A stretch of DNA of 64,000 bases. It comes from Arsukibacterium sp. MJ3 (GTDB taxonomy: Bacteria; Pseudomonadota; Gammaproteobacteria; Enterobacterales; Alteromonadaceae). Position 1 is the stretch's first letter, and every line of letters starts with the position of its first letter. The stretch covers positions 1 to 64,000 of the forward strand of contig NZ_LAHP01000011.1 of NCBI RefSeq assembly GCF_000987765.1. The letters are read 5' to 3'. Of this stretch, positions 36,458-44,440 are shown piece after piece. Below the pieces are notes generated by a model that saw only the letters and a list, made by a program, of their open reading frames with translations, was not told the DNA's origin and did no database searches. The translations under genes and the position numbers were made by a program.

Positions 36458-37612
36458 TTAACCAGTACTCACCTGAGTTGGGGTAATATCTTCGCTGGGG
36501 TAACACCCTAATACTTTGACGAATTTGGTTATATTATTCAGCTCTTCCAGCGCCCGGGTCATGGCGTAATCTGCCAAATTAGCAAATACGTCGACGTAAA
36601 ACATTTCTTCCCACGGGTTACCGGGAATTGGCCGCGACTCTAGTTTTGCCATGCTAATACCGTGTTGTTTTAATACGATTAGCGCTTCAACCAGAGCGCC
36701 GGGTTGCTGGCCGGTATACATAATAAAAGTGGTTTTCGCCGGTATCGCTTTAGCTACGGCTACCGGCTTACGGGCTACTACAATAAAACGGCTAATATTG
36801 TCTTTTTGGTTAGCTAAATCTCGTGCCAGCACTTTTAGGCCATATAACTGACCTCCCTCTTCACCACCAATAGCAATAATGCCAGGGTCTTGCAGTGCTT
36901 TTACTTTAGTGAATGCGGCTGATGAACTGTCACAATAATCAATTTTTACATTTGATAAACCCAGTAAAAACTGACTGCACTGGGCAATTACCTGCGGGTG
37001 GGCGCAAACCTGACGCACTTTGCTCAGCTCTGCGCCAGTTATACCTAGCAGGCAATGCGCTATGGGGTGTGTTAGTTCGCCAACAATCGATAAACGGGTA
37101 TGTTGTAATAAGTCAAACACTTCATTAATGGAACCTGACGAAGTGTTTTCTATCGGCAGTAGGGCATAATCAGCATGGCCGGTTTCTACTGCCTGTACTA
37201 TTTCATTAAAGCTGTCACAGCCTAGCTCGATGATTCGCTCAGCCCGGCGGGTAAAATATTTTTGGGTAGCCCAGTAACTATAAGAACCTTGTCCGCCAAG
37301 AAAGGCAACTCGCACGCTGGGGCCGTTTTCACCATTTAACAGGCCTTGAACCTTGGCTTGTTGTTGCAGGACGGAGTCTTCAATAATGACATGATAAATA
37401 CGGGTAACATATTGTGCGTCGATGCCCAGTATTTTACCTTGTGCTATTAGCGATAACAGCAACTCTTGCTCGCGCCTTTGATCACGAATAGGTTTATTTT
37501 GGCTCAGTTTGGCATCAGCTACCGCCAAGGCGAGCTGGCGTCGGGTTGCCAGTAATTGTAATAGTTGCTGGTCGGTACTGCTGATTGCCTGGCGAATATC
37601 GTCAAGTTCCAT
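36458..37612 (-). CDS. pheA: Bifunctional chorismate mutase/prephenate dehydratase (P-protein)
   Basis: A 384-residue enzyme (E. coli 386) making phenylpyruvate. The N-terminal AroQ mutase (about 1-90) is followed by the dehydratase (about 100-285; FLGGQGSYSYWA, NTSSGSINEVFDLL). A C-terminal ACT domain has the GALVEAL and ESRPIPGNPWEEMFYVD motifs that bind feedback Phe. The usual TRF catalytic triad reads SRF (NISRF), a conservative Thr-to-Ser change. Start 37612 has AAAGGA upstream. It is preceded by an attenuator-like leader. Confidence 0.95.
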   Translation of the reverse strand: MELDDIRQAISSTDQQLLQLLATRRQLALAVADAKLSQNKPIRDQRREQELLLSLIAQGKILGIDAQYVTRIYHVIIEDSVLQQQAKVQGLLNGENGPSVRVAFLGGQGSYSYWATQKYFTRRAERIIELGCDSFNEIVQAVETGHADYALLPIENTSSGSINEVFDLLQHTRLSIVGELTHPIAHCLLGITGAELSKVRQVCAHPQVIAQCSQFLLGLSNVKIDYCDSSSAAFTKVKALQDPGIIAIGGEEGGQLYGLKVLARDLANQKDNISRFIVVARKPVAVAKAIPAKTTFIMYTGQQPGALVEALIVLKQHGISMAKLESRPIPGNPWEEMFYVDVFANLADYAMTRALEELNNITKFVKVLGCYPSEDITPTQVSTG

Positions 37613-37670
37613 GGTTTTTCCTTTGTAAAGCACGTAATAGTCTTATGCTTAAATACCAATCATTAAGCGC

Positions 37671-37745
37671 AAAAAAAAAACCTCCCAGAGGGAGGTTTCT
37701 TGCCATTTGTGCACGCACGGCCAGTTACCTCCCCTAAAGGGTGGT
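37671..37745 (-). promoter_or_regulatory. Phe attenuator: competing hairpins before pheA
   Basis: Reading the minus strand there are four segments: (1) ACCACCC; (2) GGGGAGGT (37734-37727); (3) AAACCTCCC (37698-37690); (4) GGGAGGTTT (37686-37678), followed by a U-tract (to 37671). Segments 3 and 4 make a 9-bp terminator; segment 2 can instead pair 7 bp with segment 3 as an antiterminator; segment 1 can pair with segment 2 as a pause stem. Segment 1 overlaps the end of a short leader peptide with Phe codons. This is the layout of a classic amino-acid attenuator. Confidence 0.75.
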
Positions 37746-37784
37746 AAAGCTAAAAAGTCTGAGTGTGTGAATAATTGTTTTCAT
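37734..37784 (-). CDS. pheL: pheA leader peptide
   Basis: A 16-codon open frame, MKTIIHTLRLFSFTTL, ending in TAG inside segment 1/2 of the attenuator. It contains two Phe codons (TTT) near the end, in the position where a stalled ribosome would free segment 2. There are fewer Phe codons than in the enterobacterial PheL. The Shine-Dalgarno sequence is weak (ATGGTG). The call rests on the combination of position, Phe codons and hairpins. Confidence 0.6.
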   Translation of the reverse strand: MKTIIHTLRLFSFTTL

Positions 37785-37794
37785 GTTAAGCACC

Positions 37795-37821
37795 ATAATC
37801 CGTCTGGATGGCTAAAGTCAA
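37795..37821 (-). promoter_or_regulatory. Possible pheA promoter
   Basis: On the minus strand, TTGACT (37821-37816, 5/6) precedes GATTAT (37800-37795, 4/6) with a short 15-bp spacer. It overlaps the end of the acylase gene. A start near 37788 would leave very little leader before pheL. Confidence 0.3.
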
Positions 37822-40163
37822 GCGTCGGGTACTAACCGTAACTGATATTTTTTTGGACCCGGTAAAAAAGGTAACGCAACATCATGTAACCAATATTGAT
37901 GATCGGCCCGATAAAAAGGTGACAACGGATGACCAGACTGGCCCGCAGGGATGGTAAGAATGCCATCTTGCTCCTGACCTGGCGCTACTACCATGCGTTG
38001 TGACTGTCCAAATGCGGGTAATTGCACCCGTGGCATATGACGATCCCCGGCAAACTCCGTGGTGGGCATATTCAACCAGCCACCAATTACCGGAATGGCA
38101 CTACTTAGCGTATGATGGATATTAGCCTGATTATGTTGTCCCCAGCGGCTGTTCGCAATACTGCCATGTTGCTGCTCTAGTTGCCGCTTGCTGTCGAGTA
38201 CGGCTTGAACTAATAAATCTGACCAAGCACTGAAACTGTCGGGCAGGGTATCTAGCCTGCGTGCTGATAACATGGCCCAGGTCGGTGTTTCCAATGGGTA
38301 TTTTAAATCTGCGCTGCGGCTACCTGCTTGCTCTAGCATAGCTGACAGTGGGCTAAACAACAGCGCGATGGTTTGCTGCCGAAATTGCTGCACCAGGGTA
38401 TAACCAATATCGTCACTGGCGGCATAGTGGCCACTTTCACTTAACAAGGTCCGGTATTCGGTTAATTGATGAGCTGTAGTAACGTCCGGTGTTAGTACTT
38501 CAAGTAACAGCTGGCGCCAACGGTTTAAAAACAGAGCGCGGTTATCAAGCTGAATTCGGTGCAGTGCCTGCTCATTCAGCTGGCCGCTGTTAAGCAAGCT
38601 ATCCCGAATTTGTTGGCCTCTAGCGCCTAAATCATAACCGCCATTACCCAATAATTGATAGGCTTCGCCACCTACACTACGGGCATTAGCGGTCCATAAT
38701 ACACCCGTTTCAGGGTTGTAAACACGTGGATAGTCAGTCGCATTATGGTTAGCGAACCATTGGTTTTTACCATCGCTCCAGTCTTGTGCCGTATCCCAAT
38801 CACTGAGTTGACGCTGTGGTAAAGGCCCCAGTGGTGTCCAGCCAATATTACCGTCTTTATCAGCAACCAGCATATTTTGGGTTGGCACACCGGTTATGGC
38901 ACCCAGTGCCAGAGCTGCTTGGGTGCTTTTAGTGGTTTCCAGTTTCAACAGGTTAAAGTTTACCGCATTACTGTCGTATGCGACCCAGCGCAAGGCAAAA
39001 TTGCGCTCACCATAACGTATAATCGGCCCCCATTGTGTTTCCTGTAACTGCAATGGGTAATCGTCAGCACCTTTTACTTTTATAGTTTGATAGTGATTTT
39101 GTAGCGGTTGCCAGCCAGTCGGGCTTAAATAGCGGTTACCATCATCAGAAAACTGCAGGCTGATTAAGTCGTGCCAGTCGGCGGTGCTATTAGTAAACCC
39201 CCAGGCAATGTGGCCATTACTACCCACTACTATAGCGGGTGCGCCAGCCAAGCTTAAGCCGGTTACTTGCTGCCACTCACTGCCATCACGCCAGTTTAGT
39301 TGTACTTTATACCAGGTGCCTGGTGCTCTAATGGTTAAGTGCATATCATTGGCAACAATAGCACTTCCGTGGCCGGTAAGCCGGCCCATAACCGCCATGT
39401 TATTACTGCCTAGGTCAGCACTGTCTTTAGGATTACATTCAATACAAGCCGGACCTGTTTTTAGTATTTGCGGATAAGGGCTGTCAGGCATGAGTACCGG
39501 GGAAATTTCTGAACTGTCAATAGCGGCTTGCCAGTCACTACTATGTTGTTGTAAAAAATCATACCAGGGGGCAGGTATGGCCTGATGTAACAGCGTCATA
39601 GCGTAGTCATTTCGGCCCAATTTACCTTGTAATTCCAAGTACATATTGTAAATAACCAGAATAGAATCTGTTTCCTGCCAAGCGATAGGCTTGGTGCCAA
39701 GCAGGTAGTATTCAAAAGGGGCCGAATTAAGCGACGCCAGGCCGTCATTAACACCGCGGCTGTAAGCACTGAGAATTTGTAAGTCTGCCGTGATAAATTG
39801 GCCTAAAGTAATTTCTGCGCGCTCGGCAAAGCGGTGGCGGCGGCGCGCAATATCTGTGGCCAGTGCGCGTTCGCCAAATAATTCAGCCAGCGTGCCGGCA
39901 GCACTGCGTCTTGCTAGGTCCATCTGGAAAAAACGTTCTTGCGCATGCCCAAAACCCATACCATAGGCTGCATCGTTTCGATCTGCTGCCGTTACGCTTA
40001 GATAACCCAAAGCATCACGGTCCAGATTGACCGGATTGGCAACTGCCGCGGCTAATTCGCCGTGATACTGCGGCAAACTTAGCCTTAGCCAAAAGTAACC
40101 AGCTGCAGCTGCTACAACTGTCAGCAAAACGGTGGTTAGCAACAGCCATTTAATTCCTTTCAT
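37818..40163 (-). CDS. Penicillin-acylase-family Ntn hydrolase
   Basis: A 781-residue precursor with an N-terminal hydrophobic signal (about 5-28). The family's processing and catalytic site is GSNNM, whose Ser (about residue 252) becomes the nucleophile after autocatalytic cleavage. Other conserved blocks are ANDMHL, GFTNSTADWHDL, NMLVADKDGNIGW and the C-terminal QSGHPLSPFYRAD. Members cleave acyl groups from penicillins, acyl-homoserine lactones or other amides; specificity is not readable. Two ATG starts are possible (40169 and 40163); the second has better Shine-Dalgarno spacing. Confidence 0.9.
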   Translation of the reverse strand: MKGIKWLLLTTVLLTVVAAAAGYFWLRLSLPQYHGELAAAVANPVNLDRDALGYLSVTAADRNDAAYGMGFGHAQERFFQMDLARRSAAGTLAELFGERALATDIARRRHRFAERAEITLGQFITADLQILSAYSRGVNDGLASLNSAPFEYYLLGTKPIAWQETDSILVIYNMYLELQGKLGRNDYAMTLLHQAIPAPWYDFLQQHSSDWQAAIDSSEISPVLMPDSPYPQILKTGPACIECNPKDSADLGSNNMAVMGRLTGHGSAIVANDMHLTIRAPGTWYKVQLNWRDGSEWQQVTGLSLAGAPAIVVGSNGHIAWGFTNSTADWHDLISLQFSDDGNRYLSPTGWQPLQNHYQTIKVKGADDYPLQLQETQWGPIIRYGERNFALRWVAYDSNAVNFNLLKLETTKSTQAALALGAITGVPTQNMLVADKDGNIGWTPLGPLPQRQLSDWDTAQDWSDGKNQWFANHNATDYPRVYNPETGVLWTANARSVGGEAYQLLGNGGYDLGARGQQIRDSLLNSGQLNEQALHRIQLDNRALFLNRWRQLLLEVLTPDVTTAHQLTEYRTLLSESGHYAASDDIGYTLVQQFRQQTIALLFSPLSAMLEQAGSRSADLKYPLETPTWAMLSARRLDTLPDSFSAWSDLLVQAVLDSKRQLEQQHGSIANSRWGQHNQANIHHTLSSAIPVIGGWLNMPTTEFAGDRHMPRVQLPAFGQSQRMVVAPGQEQDGILTIPAGQSGHPLSPFYRADHQYWLHDVALPFLPGPKKYQLRLVPDA

Positions 40164-40217
40164 CAACATGATCCGTTATTATAAAATCAGCAGGTTAGCA
40201 TAGCAGGGGTAATCCAT

Positions 40218-40868
40218 ATGGTGCAAAAAATTAAAGTATGGGATGGCGCAGTGCGGTTTTTCCACTGGACTATGGTGCTGCTGGTTGCCGGGTTGTGGTA
40301 TAGCGGTAGCGAGGGATATATCGCGCTGCACCAACTACTGGCCTACAGCTTAGCGGCGTTGTTGTTAGCACGTATTGGCTGGGGGATCTGGGGTAGCCAA
40401 ACCGCCAAATTTAGCCAGTTTGCCGCCACCCCTAAGGCAGCCGTGCAATACTTGCGAAATAGCAAACCGGTGATAGGGCATAACCCTGCGTCATCGTACA
40501 TGATTTTTACTTTACTGAGTTTACTGTTGCTGCAAATTGGCAGTGGCCTGGCCACGTTTGATAATAGCTACATGAGTGACGGTCCACTGGTAGCCTTATT
40601 ACCAGAAGCCTGGGTTGAGCTGGCATCGGCCATCCATAAACGTAATATCGATGTTATATTGATTCTGGTCGCTGTGCATATTGGGTTTGCGCTATGGCAC
40701 AGCTGGCGTCATGACAATGTCATAAAAACTTTAATAACGGGTAATACTGATCGTGTAAATGCGCCCCAGCTTCTGTTTCGCAAAAGCTGGAGCTTTTTTG
40801 TAATACTTGCAGTATTACTGGCTACTCTCTATTACTGGCAAGGGCGCCCATTGCTGCCGCTGTTGTAA
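40218..40868 (+). CDS. Cytochrome b561-type membrane protein
   Basis: A 216-residue four- or five-helix cytochrome b of the Ni/Fe-hydrogenase/b561 group. Candidate heme-ligating His residues are in VRFFHWTMV (about 16), ALHQLLAY (about 38), AIHKRN (about 138) and VAVHIGFALWHSW (about 153-160). It probably passes electrons between the quinone pool and a periplasmic partner. The convergent neighbour encodes a cytochrome c', a plausible partner. The opening KVWDGAVRFFHW is typical. Confidence 0.88.
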   Translation: MVQKIKVWDGAVRFFHWTMVLLVAGLWYSGSEGYIALHQLLAYSLAALLLARIGWGIWGSQTAKFSQFAATPKAAVQYLRNSKPVIGHNPASSYMIFTLLSLLLLQIGSGLATFDNSYMSDGPLVALLPEAWVELASAIHKRNIDVILILVAVHIGFALWHSWRHDNVIKTLITGNTDRVNAPQLLFRKSWSFFVILAVLLATLYYWQGRPLLPLL

Positions 40869-40886
40869 CTACGCCATACGTTCTGG

Positions 40887-41339
40887 CTACTGTTTGTAAT
40901 TATCGTGGCATGCTTTACAGTTACGAGCAAAATTACCGAAAGCCTGGCGCAGCTCGTTTTTATCGCCAGTTCTGGCCGCTACCTGCAAGGCACTGGCATC
41001 GGCTGCCAGCTTTTCGCCGCGCTGCAGAAAATCGTCTAAATTTGTCCAGATATCGGCTTTGGCATCACCACCACCTTGTTCGGTGCCGGCCACCTGAAAT
41101 GCTTCCCATGGTAGGGTTGTAACCATTACCAAAGCGTCGGCACGCTTTTGCACCCGTGCCGCATCAAAAACGACTTCACCTTTGATCATTTCATTAATAT
41201 CGCCCATATTATGGCGTATAAGCTGAAAAGCGGATTGACGATACTTAACCGCGTCATTAGCGTCAGTAAACGCGGTAGCAGCGGTTAACGGGGTTGAAAC
41301 TATTATGGCTGCAAGGCCGGCAAGCAAGGCTTTTTTCAT
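40887..41339 (-). CDS. Cytochrome c' (class II c-type cytochrome)
   Basis: A 150-residue periplasmic protein with a Sec signal peptide (about 1-20, ending near TAATAF). The single heme motif CKACH is near the C-terminus (about residues 140-144), as expected for the four-helix cytochrome c' fold. Such proteins bind NO or act in electron transfer. It ends 18 bp from the end of the convergent cytochrome b561 gene. The start at 41339 gives the signal peptide; a longer in-frame reading to 41399 does not. Confidence 0.9.
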   Translation of the reverse strand: MKKALLAGLAAIIVSTPLTAATAFTDANDAVKYRQSAFQLIRHNMGDINEMIKGEVVFDAARVQKRADALVMVTTLPWEAFQVAGTEQGGGDAKADIWTNLDDFLQRGEKLAADASALQVAARTGDKNELRQAFGNFARNCKACHDNYKQ

Positions 41340-41455
41340 TTGTTCATTCTCTTTTATTGGTTTTGCATGCAATAATGCTAAGGTGTTAACAATATGCATG
41401 GCCTATGACAGTTTTACCAGACTGAATTTATTATAACAATAGCAAGGTCGCTTCA

Positions 41456-44416
41456 TTGAAGGATGTAATTAAGACTAGACCAACAGGGATGAACTCGCTT
41501 GGGATCAAATTCTCGGCTGTAGTCTTTGCTGCCATTGTAGCTGCCGGCTTGTTGTTTGCCTATACGGTTATCTTGTTACAAGAGCAGTCCTTGACCCAGC
41601 AGCAGCAGGCGGCAGTTAGCCGCACGGCAAAAAATTATGCTGTGCAACTAGACCGGCGTTTAGCAGACAAACAACAAACTGCGATTATTGCCAGTCAAAT
41701 AATTAGCCGTTATTTAACTGAGCAAACCCGGCCTGAATCGTTAACGCTTCGGCCAGATAGCAATGGATTAATTCGCCAGCAAGACCTCTACTCTGCGGCA
41801 GTTTTACCCGCTACTAATCTTAACTCTGCTACTGCCGGTCTATTTTCGCAAAGCCAAGTGTTGTGGCAGCAATTGTCGCCGCTTATGCTGCAAGACTTTT
41901 ACAGCTTCTATTTTATCAGTAAACAACAGTTTATCAGGGTAGCGCCGGCAGAGTTAAACCAGCTGTTTAGTCCGGGCCATGTTGTTACTGACGACTTGTT
42001 TTACCAACTGGCTACACCAGAAAATAATCCGGCAAAATTACCGCGCTGGACACCTGTCTATTTTCACCCACTCTGGCAAAAGTGGGTTAGCACTATTTTG
42101 GTACCGATATACGTTAAAGAGCAGTTTATTGGCGTTAGTGCTGCCGATATTGAATTGACTGAATTAACCCGTAACATTAACAATATTGGGCATTGGAATA
42201 CCCATACCCGCATCTTGCTGTTTGACGATAACGGCAACGCCATTATAACACCCGTTCCGCTTATGCCTGATATTGCGGGTAATACTCTGTACTCAGGAGA
42301 GGTGGTTACCGAGCCAGCGTTGCATTCTCATATTAGCCAAACACTGCAACGTTCTGGTTATAACGCCGCTGAGGCAGCTACTTATTTATTTGCCGCCGCA
42401 CCGATAACGCATCTGAACTGGCATGTGGCTATTTATTTAGATACTGCTGCAGTAATGGCCACCCTTAAACCATTTCGTGGCAGGTTAGTTGTAGTGTTTA
42501 TAGCGGTTGCGGTGTTGTTGGCCGTGTTGCTGCACTTGTTCAGCTACCAGTTGGTATTAAAGCGCTTGAACCGTTTGTCTGGTGCCGTAGTGAAACTGAG
42601 TCGCGGTGACATTCAGCAGGTTAAGTTAGATAACAAAAAAGACGAAATTGGCCAGTTAAACCGAGCATTTACCGGTATGTCTGCCGAAATAGCTCAGCTG
42701 GTAACCGGCCTAAATGACCGCATTGCTGAGAAAGAACAAGCCGAAAGGTCTGCCAGAAAGTTAAGTAAAGCGGTATCGTTTTCCAGCTCCGGGATCCTGT
42801 TAACCGATCAGCATCTGATTATTGAATACCTCAATCCATTTTTGACCGATTTGCTTGGTTGTGATGAGCGTAGCGTAGTTGATCAGCCATTACATATGTT
42901 ACTGGCAGATGAAATGGAGCAGTTAAGCGCTGAAATTACCCAAACGCTGCACGAACGTCAGCATTGGCAGGGCGATATTTTATTGCAACATCAAAAGCTA
43001 CCCGCGCGGCAGTTTTGGGTATCGCTGGCCATTGCCCCCATACGCGATGAAATGGGAAGTTTGCTTAATTATGTTTGCGCCATGCAGGACATTTCATTTA
43101 TTAAGCAAAGTCAAAAAAAAATGGAGCAGTTGGCCTACTACGACGTATTAACCGGGCTGGCGAACCGCGGTTATTTCCGGGACCAACTTCGTAAAGCCAT
43201 TGCCATGGCGCACCGCGGTTATTTTAACTTCGCCTTATTGTATTTTGATTTGGATGAGTTTAAGCGAATAAACGATACGCTGGGGCATGATGCCGGTGAC
43301 GAGTTGTTAAAAGAAGTGGCGAAGCGCCTTACTTCGCGTTTACGCGAGGAAGATACGATAGCACGGCTGGGCGGTGATGAGTTTGCGGTTATTTTAAGTG
43401 GTATTAAAGATCGACAACAAGCCGCAATGATCGCCACTAACCTGCAGCAAGCATTTGATGAGCCGGTTAAGTTGGGGCAGCACGACGTTGCTATTAGTGC
43501 CAGTATTGGTATTACCATGGCACCGGAAGATGCCTCTGAAGAAGAATTACTGTTAAAACATGCTGATTTGGCCATGTATGAAGCTAAAGCACGTGGCAAG
43601 AATACCTTTCACTTTTTTAGTCAAGATTTAAATGATGCGGCCAATGATCGACTGCAAATTGAAAATCAGCTACGGGTAGCGATCCGCGAACATCAGTTTT
43701 TGTTATATTACCAGCCGAAAATTGATATCCGTACTGAAGTGATTACCGGTTATGAAACACTGATCCGCTGGCTACGTCCGGATAACACCTTAATACCACC
43801 ACTGCGGTTTATTCCGGTGGCAGAAAGCACAGGCTTGATTGTGCAAATTGGCGAATGGGTAATCTGGGAAGCGTGTCGATTTTTAGCACGTCAACAAAGT
43901 CGTGGTTATGACGTTACGTTGTCGATTAACTTATCAGTGCGCCAGTTTACTGAGCAGGATTTGCCGGAGATGGTCGAGCGTATTTTAAAACGTACCGGCG
44001 TCAAACCACAGGCAATAATCTTCGAAATTACGGAAAGTATGCTAATGGGCGACACCGATGCGGCTATTGACCAGTTAAATCAGTTAAAGCGTCTCGGGGT
44101 CTCTTTATCTATTGATGACTTTGGTACAGGCTATTCGTCGTTAAGTTATTTAAAACGCTTTCCGGTGGATGAACTAAAAATAGACCAGTCTTTTGTCAAA
44201 GATATCCCAGAAGATCGGAACGATATGGACATCGTGGCCGCCATTATTGCTATGGCGCAGAAAATGAATCTGCGGGTAGTGGCTGAGGGCGTAGAAACCG
44301 CTCAACAGGTTGAGTTTTTACGACAAAATGGCTGTTTTGAAGTACAGGGTTACTTCTACAGCATGCCATTGGCTGAGCAGGAGCTTAGCCAACTTAATTA
44401 CACGGTTAATACCTAA
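41456..44416 (+). CDS. Membrane c-di-GMP enzyme: Cache-like sensor, HAMP, PAS, GGDEF, EAL
   Basis: A 986-residue protein. A membrane helix (about 15-37), a large periplasmic sensor (about 40-340) and a second helix (about 342-365) precede HAMP (about 368-420), PAS (about 435-555), GGDEF (about 565-725) and EAL (about 735-980). The active-site motif is GGDEF (about 639-643), with an I-site RxxD (REED) five residues before it. The phosphodiesterase motif reads ETL, but the downstream NLS, ITES, DDFGTGYSS, KIDQSF and AEGVET residues are intact. Both activities are possible. It starts at TTG 41456; ATG 41489 is the alternative. Confidence 0.9.
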   Translation: MKDVIKTRPTGMNSLGIKFSAVVFAAIVAAGLLFAYTVILLQEQSLTQQQQAAVSRTAKNYAVQLDRRLADKQQTAIIASQIISRYLTEQTRPESLTLRPDSNGLIRQQDLYSAAVLPATNLNSATAGLFSQSQVLWQQLSPLMLQDFYSFYFISKQQFIRVAPAELNQLFSPGHVVTDDLFYQLATPENNPAKLPRWTPVYFHPLWQKWVSTILVPIYVKEQFIGVSAADIELTELTRNINNIGHWNTHTRILLFDDNGNAIITPVPLMPDIAGNTLYSGEVVTEPALHSHISQTLQRSGYNAAEAATYLFAAAPITHLNWHVAIYLDTAAVMATLKPFRGRLVVVFIAVAVLLAVLLHLFSYQLVLKRLNRLSGAVVKLSRGDIQQVKLDNKKDEIGQLNRAFTGMSAEIAQLVTGLNDRIAEKEQAERSARKLSKAVSFSSSGILLTDQHLIIEYLNPFLTDLLGCDERSVVDQPLHMLLADEMEQLSAEITQTLHERQHWQGDILLQHQKLPARQFWVSLAIAPIRDEMGSLLNYVCAMQDISFIKQSQKKMEQLAYYDVLTGLANRGYFRDQLRKAIAMAHRGYFNFALLYFDLDEFKRINDTLGHDAGDELLKEVAKRLTSRLREEDTIARLGGDEFAVILSGIKDRQQAAMIATNLQQAFDEPVKLGQHDVAISASIGITMAPEDASEEELLLKHADLAMYEAKARGKNTFHFFSQDLNDAANDRLQIENQLRVAIREHQFLLYYQPKIDIRTEVITGYETLIRWLRPDNTLIPPLRFIPVAESTGLIVQIGEWVIWEACRFLARQQSRGYDVTLSINLSVRQFTEQDLPEMVERILKRTGVKPQAIIFEITESMLMGDTDAAIDQLNQLKRLGVSLSIDDFGTGYSSLSYLKRFPVDELKIDQSFVKDIPEDRNDMDIVAAIIAMAQKMNLRVVAEGVETAQQVEFLRQNGCFEVQGYFYSMPLAEQELSQLNYTVNT

Positions 44417-44440
44417 TTATAATAACATCAGGAAACTTCT

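Noticed and set aside
37678..37698. Hairpin as a plain terminator of the acylase gene only
   Set aside because: It can do that, but the competing antiterminator pairing and leader peptide with Phe codons make the attenuator reading stronger; both roles may hold.
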